Assembly: GCF_022919215.1 (NCBI RefSeq)
Contig: NZ_CP095046.1
Coordinates: 3,028,501 to 3,092,500, forward strand
Length of the DNA stretch: 64,000 nt
Source of the DNA: Hymenobacter cellulosilyticus
GTDB taxonomy: Bacteria; Bacteroidota; Bacteroidia; Cytophagales; Hymenobacteraceae
Direction of reading: 5' to 3'
This document shows positions 18,342-27,208 of this stretch, in pieces (positions within the stretch are counted from its first letter, which is position 1; each line of letters begins with the position of its first letter). A model generated the notes under the pieces. The model searched no databases. It worked only from the letters and a program-made list of their open reading frames with translations, and was not told the origin of the DNA. A program made the translations under genes and the position numbers.

Positions 18342-18379
18342 AAAAAAAGGCCCCGCCGGTATCGGCGGGGCCTTTTTTT
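18342..18379. terminator. Strong bidirectional intrinsic terminator
   Basis: A perfect 17-bp stem (18342-18358 with 18363-18379, loop GTAT), AAAAAAA on one side and TTTTTTT on the other, with a GC-rich centre. It ends both the receptor transcript and the converging Kazal-lipoprotein transcript. Confidence 0.92.
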
Positions 18380-18411
18380 ATGGAGTGAAATCTTGTGGTG
18401 AAAGACAAGGC

Positions 18412-18660
18412 TTAGTAGGCGGCGCCGTCTCCACCGCAGGCGCCCCGGGTGTAAGTTGTGACACCGGCTTTAGCGGCGTAACAGGCATTGGAATAGGTTA
18501 CCCCGTTGGCACATACCGGGTCGTACACATCCAGGCACTGGTAGTCGTCGCCTTTGGCGTTGGCGCTGGAGTGGGCGGTTACGGGAGCCGGAGCAGCAGT
18601 TTCCTTGGAGCAGGAGGTGCCAGCGAATAGCAGCAGGGCGAAAACGGCTAATTTTTTCAT
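18412..18660 (-). CDS. Small lipoprotein with Kazal-like domain
   Basis: The ATG at 18660 opens an 82-residue frame with a lipoprotein signal (MKKLAVFALLLFAGTSC). After a short Ala/Pro linker, YQCLDVYDPVCANGVTYSNAC and a final GACGG reproduce the core of a Kazal-type serine protease inhibitor (C...PVCxNGxTYxNxC...C). Only four cysteines follow the lipidated one, against six in classical Kazal domains, so one disulfide is missing. Likely a surface inhibitor or binding domain; target unknown. Confidence 0.8.
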   Translation of the reverse strand: MKKLAVFALLLFAGTSCSKETAAPAPVTAHSSANAKGDDYQCLDVYDPVCANGVTYSNACYAAKAGVTTYTRGACGGDGAAY

Positions 18661-18776
18661 AATAGATGAAAGTGAATAAGATGAGTGGATAAGGTGAATT
18701 GATACGGCAATAAAAGGCAAATTGAATATAGAATCCTAGGTCATAGTTGCTCCCATTGTGACATACCCCGGGGCCG

Positions 18777-19211
18777 CTACCCCAGCGTGGGCGTAGACGG
18801 CTCAGGCGTGGCGGGAGCATCGTGGCTGCCCAGCCGACTGTCGCGGGTGTTTTTCTGCACGGCAATGGAGGCAAACAAACTCAGCATAAAGGCCATGGCG
18901 TAAAAGCCTTTTTCGCTGAGCGTGAGCCGGGCGTTCCACAAGCCCACGGTGAGCAGCAGCACGGCCGAGAGGGTGGCAAACCAGCACAACCCGTAGTAGA
19001 TGGAGGTAGCCGGAATGCCCTCCAGCTGGTCGCGCACGGTCTTTTGCAGGGATACGGCCGCAAACAGGCCGTAGAGCAGGATGGTGAAGTAGTAGCCCTT
19101 TTCGTTGAGCGGCATCGTCGCGTTCCACAGGCCCACGTTGTAGGCCACCATGCCCGCCAGCAAGGCTATCCAGGAGGCACCGATAAAGGCATTGGAAGGT
19201 TTCTGGGTCAT
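18777..19211 (-). CDS. YiaA/YiaB two-helix domain membrane protein
   Basis: The 144-residue protein has four membrane helices arranged as two similar halves: [24 protein letters not shown]...[16 protein letters not shown] and [16 protein letters not shown]...[16 protein letters not shown]. The repeated GLWNA and L-x-E-K-G-[FY]-Y motifs identify the YiaAB family of inner-membrane proteins of unknown function. The C-terminal 20 residues are a Pro/Thr tail. It stands alone. Confidence 0.85.
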   Translation of the reverse strand: MTQKPSNAFIGASWIALLAGMVAYNVGLWNATMPLNEKGYYFTILLYGLFAAVSLQKTVRDQLEGIPATSIYYGLCWFATLSAVLLLTVGLWNARLTLSEKGFYAMAFMLSLFASIAVQKNTRDSRLGSHDAPATPEPSTPTLG

Positions 19212-19425
19212 TGCAAAAAGTGTAGAATGAATAGAAGAATAAGGCGGCTTGACTTGCTAGAGCGGCCGTTCAAACCTACTCATAAGTTTGTAGCATCAAT
19301 AAGGCACGGGGTAGTATTTTAAGTAAAATCAGACTTTACAAACTTGCGCCGGAGCAGCCTAGTTTTGCTTCCGAAAGCGGAGGAATTCTTGTCCTAACGC
19401 GTTTTGAACGGCTTACCGAAAAAAG

Positions 19426-19459
19426 AAAGTCCGTTGGGGCTAACGCTCCAACGGACTTT
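19426..19459 (-). terminator. Intrinsic terminator downstream of rluF
   Basis: A perfect 12-bp stem (19426-19437 with 19448-19459) is followed on the minus strand by CTTTTTTCGG. It lies in the 319-bp gap between yiaAB-like and rluF-like genes; the rest of the gap shows no gene. Confidence 0.8.
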
Positions 19460-19530
19460 TGAATACTAGAAAACTTGCTTTGGTAAGATGCTGTTGCGGG
19501 TCCGGTTGGCGGGCAAAAGACTGAATAGGC

Positions 19531-20614
19531 CTACCGCTTACCGCCGCGGCCGGTGGTCCGGCTGCTGCCCCGGCTGCCCGCGTTACCTTTCGGTGCCCGG
19601 TTCAGGGTTTTGGCGGCGGGTTTTTGCTTGGAACCAGGGCCCGTAGCGCGAACGGCTTTCTTGAAAGGCTTATCCTCACCAAAGGCGGCAGCGGGCTTGC
19701 CGTTGGCCGTCTTGCGCACGGGTTTGGCGCCAGTGGGGGCGGGGCGGCCGGAGCGGGAACCGCCGGCGGGCTTGCGGGCGGGCTTAGCGGGTTTGGCCTC
19801 GCCGTCGAAGTCTTCGCTGAAGCGGGCGGGCGGGTACTCCACTTGGTGGCGGGGGAGCCCACGCGCTTCTTGGGCAGGGAGGCTTCCTTGGTGCCCGACG
19901 ACTTCTCGGTCATCTCCATAATGCCGGCCAGCTCTTTGTCGGTGAGCTCGCGCCAGTCGCCCACGCCGAGGCCCTTGAGGGTGATGTTCATTACCCGGAT
20001 GCGCTCAAGCTGCACGACTTCGTAGCCGAAATGCTCGCACATGCGGCGAATCTGGCGGTTCATGCCCTGGATAAGGGTGATGCGGAAGATGTAGTTGGTT
20101 TCCTTCTGCACCTCGCACTTCTGGGTCATGATGCCCATGATGGGCACCCCGTTGCGCATGCCCTCGATGAACTCGTCGCGGATGGGCTTGTCGACCATCA
20201 CGATGTACTCCTTCTCGTGACGGTTGCCGGCGCGCAGGATCTTGTTGACGATGTCGCCGTTGCTGGTCAGCAGGATCAGGCCCTGGGAGTCTTTGTCGAG
20301 GCGGCCGATGGGGAAGATCCGCTCACTGTGCTTGATGTAGCGGATGATGTTGTCCTTGACGCTGGTTTCGGTGGTGCTGGTGATGCCCGGGGGCTTGTTG
20401 AAGGCAATGTAGATGGCGTCTTCGGGGCGCGGGGCTCGATGAGGTTGCCGTTGACGACGACCTTGTCCTTGCTGCTGACCTGGGCGCCGATGGTGGCGCG
20501 CTTGCCGTTGACGAAGACGGTACCCTGCTCGATAAACTTGTCGGCCTCGCGGCGGGAGCAGACCCCGCTTTCACTGATGTATTTGTTGAGGCGGGTGGTG
20601 TCGGAACTGGGCAT
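19531..20614 (-). CDS. rluF: RluF-type 23S rRNA pseudouridine synthase, two frameshifts
   Basis: Isomerises a uridine of 23S rRNA (U2604 type in E. coli). An S4 RNA-binding domain ([20 protein letters not shown]) is followed by the catalytic [15 protein letters not shown] with its Asp, and by [28 protein letters not shown], which is the RluF signature. Frame breaks near 20436-20439 (GCGCCCCGAAG) and near 19853-19857 (TCCCCCGCC), both repaired by one C, give 361 residues. The last 100 residues or so are a Lys/Pro/Gly/Arg-rich tail ([18 protein letters not shown]) not present in E. coli RluF, probably an RNA-binding extension. Confidence 0.88.
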
Positions 20615-20665
20615 ACGGTACTGGCAGCAAAGGGTGAAACGCCGGCCGGGGCGGCAAGCGGGCCT

Positions 20666-20673
20666 GCAAGTTA
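20666..20673 (-). promoter_or_regulatory. Possible promoter element upstream of rluF
   Basis: On the minus strand CGTAACTTGCAGG lies about 52 bp before the rluF start; it nearly repeats the TAACTTGCGG string found before bioB and the YebC gene. Confidence 0.3.
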
Positions 20674-20718
20674 CGCAGAAGTGGGCTGGCAGGTGGCGTG
20701 GGGCGGGAATGGTGCAGG

Positions 20719-20949
20719 GTGTTTTGCTTCAGTTGCGGAGTGTTTTGCCTTCAGTCGCGGGTGTTTTGGTTTAGTCACGGAGTGTTTGCGAATGCTCGCG
20801 GGGTGTTATGCTTTAGTTGCAGGGTGTTTGCGAATACTTGTAGCGTGTTGCGGGTTAGTCGCGGGGTGTTTTGGACAGGTTGCAGGGTGTTTTAAATCGG
20901 TTGCAAGGTGTTTTGCCTTGCTCGCAGGGTGTTTTCGGTTGGTTGCAAC
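20719..20949. repeat. 21-bp tandem repeat array B, 11 units, intergenic
   Basis: Eleven contiguous units of exactly 21 bp start at 20719, 20740, 20761 and so on to 20929. Plus-strand consensus is near GTGTTTTGCNTTAGTTGCGG plus one base; GTGTT at the start and TYGCRG near the end are best kept. A twelfth, weaker unit (20950-20970) contains the stop codon of the adjacent minus-strand gene. No spacers and no conserved reading frame product. The period and copy number equal those of array A. Confidence 0.95.
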
Positions 20950-20954
20950 GGGTA

Positions 20955-21301
20955 TTACAGCTCTTGCAAATAGGTATCGACGGCGGCAGCCAGGGCCTGG
21001 GGCAACTCGGAGTGGCGGCTGGCGGCCAGCTGCTGGGTACCGCGGGTGGTGGCGCTGGTATAAACGCCCGTGTGCTGGTCGAAGCGCAGGCTGCCTTGCT
21101 CGAACTCCCGCTCCTCGGCCTGGGGCAAGGAGTTCATCGACAGGAATTCGAGCTTGGTGATGGTGCGGGCGGCTTTGTCGAAAAGCAGCCAGTGGTAGAG
21201 CACGTCGGGGCCTGGTCGGCGGGCAAATCGAGGCGCTTTACTTCCAGGATGCTGGTCGTGGCGTTATCGAGGAAGTAGAGGGTGCGGTAGGGGATGGGCA
21301 T
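20955..21301 (-). CDS. Hypothetical protein, one frameshift (115 aa)
   Basis: ATG at 21301 begins MPIPYRTLYFLDNATTSILEV. The frame breaks near 21208-21211 (minus strand GGCCCCGACG); one C joins it to DVLYHWLLFDKAARTITKLEF and the end LQALAAAVDTYLQEL-like tail, 115 residues in all. No signal peptide or membrane helix. I do not recognise the family. The last codons (TTGCAAGAGCTGTAA) resemble a unit of the repeat array that begins right after the stop. Confidence 0.6.
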
Positions 21302-21370
21302 TGTGGTTGGGGTAAGAAAAGAGGGTAAGCTGCCGTTGCGAGCGTCAACAAAGGCCGCAGCAAGTGGCCT

Positions 21371-21778
21371 TTAGTTGCCGCCGATGGCAGCGTACAGCAG
21401 CAGGCCCACCAGAGGAATGAAAATGACGAGGCAGATCAGTAAGGGCTTGTTGATATCCTTGGCTGGGTGCTCTTTTCGATTCGGAATGATTGTATCGGCG
21501 TACGCTATCAGGCCCGTAGCCCCGGCCAGGCCCAGCACGATTCCGGTGCTACCGGAGCCATCAAACTGCTTGGGAAGGAACGAAAATATGGCTACCATGA
21601 GCACGTTGTAGGCAATACTAGCCCACAAAGCCTTGCGGGCCGCATCGGGGCGGCCTACATCCTTCAGGTTCTGGGCCACCATAAAGCCGCCGGCCATGGC
21701 CGTAAAGAGGGCGGAAAAAACGCGAATGGCGCGAGCCGAATACAGGGGCTGGGTCGAGTGTTCGGCTGGGGCTGACAT
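21371..21778 (-). CDS. Hypothetical membrane protein (135 aa)
   Basis: Four likely membrane helices: IRVFSALFTAMAGGFMVAQ, SIAYNVLMVAIFSFLP, GIVLGLAGATGLIAYA and PLLICLVIFIPLVGLLLYAA. The N-terminal 15 residues are polar and the second loop carries an NRKEHPAKD charged stretch. Intact frame with a normal start. I cannot place it in a named family. Neighbours on both sides are unrelated hypothetical genes. Confidence 0.65.
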   Translation of the reverse strand: MSAPAEHSTQPLYSARAIRVFSALFTAMAGGFMVAQNLKDVGRPDAARKALWASIAYNVLMVAIFSFLPKQFDGSGSTGIVLGLAGATGLIAYADTIIPNRKEHPAKDINKPLLICLVIFIPLVGLLLYAAIGGN

Positions 21779-21987
21779 GCGTAGAAGAATTGTATAGCAG
21801 CCCGTAGACTGTTGAAGATGTTCTTAAGTATGCAGCGCACCAAGTGCGCTTATTCAGGCCACTGGAAGGGGCGGTAAACAAATATATGGTTTAGGCTGCG
21901 GGCGGCTTGGTTGTAGGCTGTAGACAAAGCCGGTGGAAAAGCCCGGATTTCCACGTCGGGAGTTAGCTCTAGTGGCATCCGGGCAGT

Positions 21988-22119
21988 TTAGTAGGTGAAG
22001 GTGCGCTTCTCAATCAGCACTTTCTGCCCGTTGAAGAATTGGTACTCAGTGCCGTCAGCCAAGCCAAAGCAACTGAGGTCGGGAAGCGGGTGGGCATGAG
22101 GCTGGGAGGAAAATGGTGG
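21988..22119 (-). pseudogene. Possible gene remnant (C-terminal 44 codons)
   Basis: In the 443-bp gap 21779-22221 the minus strand holds an open frame ending at TAA 21988-21990 with protein-like sequence, DLSCFGLADGTEYQFFNGQK then VLIEKRTFTY, but no acceptable start. It may be the tail of a lost or frameshifted gene. Nothing else is seen in the gap. Confidence 0.2.
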
Positions 22120-22221
22120 GAAGAGGCAAGCTACTGCGGCAGATGCAGCTTACCGCTTCGCAGGCTGGGCAACAGAAATGGAACGGGGATTCGTAGCGAG
22201 TCGGCTCAGGGTGTGGGGTAT

Positions 22222-22761
22222 TTATCCTTCGACGTTATGGTTAAAATCGTAGAATTTCTGCGTTTTTAAGTTGTAATACACCGACCAGTAAGCAGAGCCA
22301 CCATCATAAGTCCATCTGAAGTCAGTAAGCCAGCTTGGCACTCGATTAGGGGATTCTTCCCGATCTTCAATGAAGAAGTTGATAAACAAGCAAGGTTGGC
22401 TTTCCGTGTTATAGAAGCCATAGTATTGCCGTTTGTACTTTGGTAGCTGCTCCTTAATAATAACAGGATACTCAGCGTAATAACTGTTTGCTGGTCGGCT
22501 GTTGATGCGGCCAAGGTCAGCTTGCGCTAGTGCTTTTTCAGTTTTGACTATCTGCGTTTTTTTGGGTGTGAAGCGCCTTCTATCTTTCAGTAATGTCTCC
22601 TGATACCTGCGCAATTTGGCCGCTGCCGGAAAGCTGGCGCAGTCGGCTTGAGGCAGGAAATAGTGCGTGGCAATTGTATCACCCCGAGCAGGTGTTGCTT
22701 GAGCAATAACTAAGTGATGGAAGGTGCTTAGCAGCACTAGAAGAGACAGAAAACTACGCAT
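22222..22761 (-). CDS. Secreted hypothetical protein (179 aa)
   Basis: Begins with a signal peptide (MRSFLSLLVLLSTFHHLVIAQA). The mature part is rich in Tyr, Lys and Arg (KYKRQYYGFYNTES, YWSVYYNLKTQKFYDFN) with one late Cys and no motif I recognise. Base composition is more AT-rich than the flanking genes, hinting at separate ancestry. It follows the iminopeptidase gene by 11 bp on the same strand, so the two could be co-transcribed. Confidence 0.7.
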   Translation of the reverse strand: MRSFLSLLVLLSTFHHLVIAQATPARGDTIATHYFLPQADCASFPAAAKLRRYQETLLKDRRRFTPKKTQIVKTEKALAQADLGRINSRPANSYYAEYPVIIKEQLPKYKRQYYGFYNTESQPCLFINFFIEDREESPNRVPSWLTDFRWTYDGGSAYWSVYYNLKTQKFYDFNHNVEG

Positions 22762-22772
22762 ATCTCATAGAG

Positions 22773-23836
22773 CTATAGAGCCACCTTCTTCTCGCCCTTA
22801 TCCACGCCTAGTATCCACTTTGTCAGGCCGCTCATGTAGGTTTGCTGGTCGTCGTACATGCTCATGTGGCTGCCCTCAGGGCAAATAAGGGCGGTGCCGT
22901 GCTGCACTTTCCGGGCCACCATGCGCATGTGCTCGGGGTCCATGGTGTCGTGGTTGCCGCCGATGCTGAGCACGGGCACTGCGAGCTTGGGCAGGTCGGC
23001 TACCCGGTCCCAGGTGGTAAGCTTGCCCGAAATCCCGAATTCGCTGGGGCCCTGCATGGTCACGTAGAGCGAGGAGTTCATCTTGCTCATGGCCCGGGTC
23101 ACGGGCTCGGGTTGGGCACGATGCGGCACAGGTGCTGGGCGTAGAAGTTGGGCTCGAGCAACTGCATGTAGCGCGGATTGCTGAAGTCTTTCTTGGCCTC
23201 GATCTGGCGGATTTCGGCCAGCACTTCGGGCTTCATCTGCTTGGCCAGCACCTCGTCGGCGTAGCGGCCGTAGTCGGGGCAGCTCATCATCATGTTGGAA
23301 ATGATGAGGCCCTTGAGGTTTTGCTGGTACTTGAAGGCGTACTCGGCGGCCAGGATGCCGCCCCAGCTGTGGCCCAGCAGGTAGAAGTTGTCCTTGCTAA
23401 GGTTCAGGGTCTTACGCACCTGCTCGACTTCCTCCACGTAGCGCGGTAGGCTCCACATGCTGGTGTCCTTGGGGTTGTCGGAGTTGCCGCAGCCGAGCTG
23501 GTCGTAGTAGATAAACTCGATGCCTTCCTTGGGCAGGAAATTCTCCATGCACTCGAAGTACTCGTGCGTGGCGCCGGGCCCGCCGTTGAGCAAGAGCACT
23601 TTCATCGTGGGGTTGTTGCCGAAGCGCTTGGTCCAGACGTTGAAGGTGCCCTTAGGCGTGCTAATGGGAATAACTTTCACGCCCCCATCCTGCACGCCTT
23701 CTTCCTGGCTCTGGAAATAGGTAGCCGGCGAAGCGGCAGCGGCGGCCGAGTCGTTGCGGGGCTGCTGGTTGCAGGCGGCCAGGCCTAGGCTCAGAAGCAA
23801 TAAACCAGTACTGAAGAAGCGGAAAAGCTGGGGCAT
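22773..23836 (-). CDS. Proline iminopeptidase-family hydrolase (lipoprotein), one frameshift
   Basis: Serine peptidase of the alpha/beta-hydrolase fold releasing N-terminal proline or a similar residue. The start at 23836 gives a lipoprotein signal (LLLLSLGLAAC). Motifs: LLNGGPGATHEY (oxyanion HGGPG type), YYDQLGCGNSD, nucleophile GHSWGG, Asp in GGNHDTMDPEH and His in CPEGSHMSMYD. The frame breaks near 23109-23114 (minus strand GTGCCCAACC); one C restores 354 residues. In the raw sequence its start region is fused to the preceding racemase by another base loss, which I treat as artefact. Confidence 0.88.
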
Positions 23837-23873
23837 GGTAGTGGGGGTGAGAAGTGGGCGAGGATAGAATGCG

Positions 23874-24607
23874 TTAAGAAGCCTGGACGGAAGCCCAGTG
23901 CCGGGCGTAGGCGTCGGCATCGGCCAGGGCCAGGGCGGCGGCCTGCTCGGCGTGCAGCAGAGCGGTGTCAAACAGCACGGCGTCGGTGTGCTCGGGGTGA
24001 CGAGCAGGCCAATTTCGGTGCAGCCCAGAATAATGCCTTCGGCCCCGGCCGCCGTCAGCTGGCCGATAATGCGCACGTATTCCCGGCGCGACTCTTCCCG
24101 GATGATGCCCTTGACCAGCTCCTCGTAGATGACGTTGTGGATGATGCTGCGGTCCTGCTCATCAGGAATGAGCACGTCGAGCTGGTGCTGGGCCAGGCGG
24201 CCGCGCAAAAAATCCTGTTCCATGGTAAAGCGGGTGCCCAGCAGACCAGCCTTGCGCTGGCCTCGTTGGCGGATGGCCGCAGCGGTGGCGTCGGCAATGT
24301 GCAGCAAGGGCAGCGGGCTGTGCTGCTCCAGGTGGTCGGCCAGCTTGTGCATGGTGTTGGTGCACAAGACCAGGAAGTCGGCCCCGCCCCGCTCCAGCCG
24401 GTGGGCGGCGTCTACCAGGAGCTCGGCAAGCTGCGCCCAGTTGCCGGCGTGCTGCAGCCGGGCTATTTCGCCGAAGTCAACCGAGTACAGCAGCGTTTGG
24501 GCCGAGTGCACGCCGCCCAGGTGGGCCTGCACCCGCTGATTGACAATCTGGTAGTACACCGCCGAGCTTTCCCACGACATACCGCCGATAAGGCCAATGG
24601 TCTTCAT
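23874..24607 (-). CDS. Aspartate/glutamate racemase family protein, one frameshift
   Basis: Cofactor-independent amino-acid racemase using two cysteines. It begins MKTIGLIGGMSWESSAVYYQ; the first catalytic Cys is in VLCTNTMHK and the second in GIILGCTEIGLL, as in the YgeA/aspartate racemase family. In the raw sequence the frame runs from GLLVTP into the next gene. One additional C in the minus-strand run CACCCCGAGC near 23998-24001 gives instead VTPEHTDAVLFDTALLHAEQ and a stop at 23874, for 244 residues, the normal family length. Cytoplasmic; substrate not determined. Confidence 0.88.
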
Positions 24608-24729
24608 GCTGTAAAGAGTTCGAAACAGTCCCCGGGCAACGCTGCGGTAGGGCGAGATGAACCCGGCCCGGCAAAAGCGCGGCGGGCTAAACCTACCGAT
24701 AAATCCTTCCCGGGCCAAAGTCCCGGCCG

Positions 24730-25359
24730 CTAGAGCGGCACTATTACCGGAGCCGGGGCCGTGAGCGGAAAAACGTCGGCTACTTCCTGCACGCCGCCCG
24801 CGGGCAGGTCGCCGAGGTGAATGTCGCCGATGCGCACCCGCACCAGGCGCAGGGTGGGGAAACCCACGGCGGCCGTCATTTTGCGCACCTGCCGGAATTT
24901 GCCCTCCGTAACGATGATGGAAACCCAGCTGGTAGGCCCGTGCCGCTCGTCGCGGATTTTGCGGCCCCGGGGTCCGATGTTTGGCTCGGCTTCGAGACGG
25001 AAAGCCCGGCAGGGCAGGGTCTGGTACTTGTCGCCGTGCAGCCCGATTTCGACGCCCAACTGCATCTGGGCTACGGCCTCGTCGGAAATCAGCCCGTCGA
25101 CCTGGGCGTAGTACTCTTTCTCTACGGACTTGGCGCGGACCCGCTCACTGGTTTTGCCGTCAGTAGTGAGCAGCAGCAACCCTTCACTGGCTTCGTCGAG
25201 GCGGCCGATGGACATGGTGCCGGCGGGAAAGTCGTGGAGCAGGCCCAGGAGCTTTTTCTTTTTCAGCTCGCACACAAACTGGCTCATATAGCCAAAGGGC
25301 TTGTGCACGATAAAGTGGCGGTGGGTAATTCCTTCTTCGGCAGGTTCTGGTTCGGTCAT
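24730..25359 (-). CDS. rluE: RluE-type 23S rRNA pseudouridine synthase
   Basis: A 209-residue enzyme without S4 domain, as in E. coli RluE (U2457). It has HFIVHKPFGYMSQF, catalytic Asp in IGRLDEASEGLLLLT, KEYYAQVDG and the C-terminal GKFRQVRKMTAAVGFPTLRLVRVRIG. The start at 25359 (MTEPEPAEEG) is preferred because the longer frame upstream crosses a palindromic repeat and looks non-coding. Intact frame. RluE against RsuA/RluB assignment rests on the missing S4 domain and length. Confidence 0.85.
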   Translation of the reverse strand: MTEPEPAEEGITHRHFIVHKPFGYMSQFVCELKKKKLLGLLHDFPAGTMSIGRLDEASEGLLLLTTDGKTSERVRAKSVEKEYYAQVDGLISDEAVAQMQLGVEIGLHGDKYQTLPCRAFRLEAEPNIGPRGRKIRDERHGPTSWVSIIVTEGKFRQVRKMTAAVGFPTLRLVRVRIGDIHLGDLPAGGVQEVADVFPLTAPAPVIVPL

Positions 25360-25391
25360 ATTTGGTTTGTTCTGGCGGCGCCTCACCCCGG

Positions 25392-25412
25392 CCCCTCTCC
25401 AAAAGAGAGGGG
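25392..25412. repeat. Short palindrome CCCCTCTC-GAGAGGGG
   Basis: CCCCTCTC and GAGAGGGG flank a 5-base loop, preceded by CACCCCGG. This form of short palindrome is common between genes in high-GC Bacteroidota. It lies just upstream of the RluE-type gene and could end the transcript of the serine hydrolase's neighbourhood or be a mobile palindrome. Confidence 0.6.
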
Positions 25413-25492
25413 AGCCTGACGAGAAAAATACTTGTATACTTAGTTGGGGTGGAGTCCTACAAAGTTCGGGTAGCGGGTACGTATAAGGCGTC

Positions 25493-26558
25493 CTACTTTT
25501 CCTCGGCCAGCCACTGCATAACCTGGTACTGGCCCGGGCCCACAAACAGGCGCAGCACCTCGTCCACTATTTTCAGGCCGTTAGCGCTGTTGGTAAAGAA
25601 AACCAGGCTTTCCTTCGTGGCGGGAAACGTCATGAAAAAGCCGCGAAAGTCGCCATTGTCGCCCAGTGCCACTGGGCCGGGCCGTGGCTGGTGGAGACCA
25701 ACCCCAGGCCCCAGGCCCAGCGGATGTTAGCGTCGGTAGCGGTGGGGGCGTGGTGCAGCGGCTGGCCTCGTTGGCGGCGGTAGTCAGCAGCTTGGCCGTG
25801 GCGGGTTTCAGGCCTTTGCCCAGCATAACGGCCTGCAAAAAACGGCTGTAGTCGGCGGCGGTGGAAAGCAGGCTGAAGCCACCGTTGGGCTCCGTGAAGC
25901 GCTTTATATCGGTGGGCTTACCGGCTTTGTCGTGGCCGAAAGCGGCGTTCTGGTCGAAGCGGGCTTGCCAGGTAAAGGAGCTGTTTTTCATCTTGAGCGG
26001 CCCAAATACCTCCTGCTGGGCCAGCTGGTCGAGGGTTTTGCCGGTGAGTTGCTCCAGGGTGCGCTGCAGCCACACGTAGCCTTCACCCGAGTAGCTCCAG
26101 CAGCTGTCGGGCGCAAATTTCAGGGTCAGCTTGGAAATTTTCCAGCTCTCGGCCAGGGGGTAGTCGGCCCAGTTGGGCAGGCCGGTGGTGTGACCCAGCA
26201 CCATGCGGGCCGTAATTTTAGCAGCCCGTGACTCGTTTTGCAGACGAGGGTAGGGGGCGTAAGTCAGCAAAGGCTTGTCGAGGTCGAGGCGGCCCTGGTC
26301 GTGAAGGCGCAGGGCAGTGTAGGCCAGCACCACCTTGCCCAGGGAAGCGGCCTGCATAGTGGTCGTGGCCGTCATCGGGGCCGGGGTGGGGCCGGCTTGG
26401 CGCAGCCCCAGACTGTACTGCTTGGTTTCGCCCTTTTTGGTGTAAACCAGCTGCAGGCCGGTGACGTTTTCGCGCTTGAGCAGGGCTTGCAGCTCAGCTT
26501 GCTGGGCCGTGGCAATAAAGGAGCAGAGGAATAAAGCCAGCGTGAGGAGGTTTTTCAT
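25493..26558 (-). CDS. Beta-lactamase-family serine hydrolase, two frameshifts
   Basis: Exported serine hydrolase of the class C beta-lactamase/esterase family. Signal peptide MKNLLTLALFLCSFIATAQ; nucleophile motif SLGK (SxxK) in MQAASLGKVV; YSGEGY as the Tyr motif; HWGDNG as the KTG-like third motif. The frame breaks near 25766-25769 (GAGGCCAGC) and near 25662-25664 (CTGGGCGAC); one G each restores HHAPTATDANIRWAWG and the rest to a stop at 25493, 355 residues. Such proteins in this phylum are usually peptidases or esterases rather than drug-resistance enzymes. Confidence 0.85.
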
Positions 26559-26604
26559 AGGCAGCCGCAGGGGCCAGGGGTAATACGGATAGGAAGAGAC
26601 AATA

Positions 26605-27144
26605 TTAATTGATGCTGAGCCAAAGCGCCTGCCCAAACAGCAGCACTTCGGCTACGCGCTGCACCAAGCCGCGCCCGGGAAAGCCCGGCACCGAAAGGGC
26701 CAGCAGGCAGCCGGTAAGCAGCCCGAGCTGCACGTTGGCCGGCACTACGGCCTGAAAGAGCAGTGCCTTTTGGGCCTGATACAGAAAGAAAATGCCGCCG
26801 ATATACTCCACCGCCCCGCCCAGGTTGTGCACGGCCTGCTTGGCCGAGCCGCTGGAAGGCGAACCAACGTCGCAGGGAAACACGGCCGCTATCACATAGC
26901 CAGTACCCAGGCACAGCAGTAGGCCGCGCAACGCGGAAGTATCGGCCATAAAAGCACCCAGCAGCAGACCCGCCCCAACCGGAAAAAACAGTCCCCAGCT
27001 TACCGCCCGGCGGTGTGGCGCCCCATCTTCGCCCAGCTCACTGATGGTGTGGCGCAGGTGGGAATAGCAGGGCCGCCGGAAGCCGAAGTACCCGATGCCG
27101 CATACCAGGTAGAAGACCAGCGCAGTCAGTAACACGGGCAGCAT
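26605..27144 (-). CDS. DUF998-type membrane protein
   Basis: A 179-residue protein with five to six helices, beginning MLPVLLTALVFYLVCGIGYFGF. HTISELGEDGAPH after the first helix and a later FPCDVGSPSSGSAKQAVHNLGG fit the DUF998 pattern (ISELG near the first loop and a central FPCD-H motif). Function of the family is unknown. Intact frame; 46 bp downstream of it lies the serine hydrolase start on the same strand. Confidence 0.75.
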   Translation of the reverse strand: MLPVLLTALVFYLVCGIGYFGFRRPCYSHLRHTISELGEDGAPHRRAVSWGLFFPVGAGLLLGAFMADTSALRGLLLCLGTGYVIAAVFPCDVGSPSSGSAKQAVHNLGGAVEYIGGIFFLYQAQKALLFQAVVPANVQLGLLTGCLLALSVPGFPGRGLVQRVAEVLLFGQALWLSIN

Positions 27145-27208
27145 CAGGGCCGGCTAGTTGTAAGAAGGGCTTTCATGGGTCGGGAGGAGCGGCGGTGGCC
27201 GCCTGCAG

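Noticed and set aside
22039..22269. 76-codon plus-strand ORF
   Set aside because: Overlaps the 3' end of the secreted protein gene on the other strand and has no family features.
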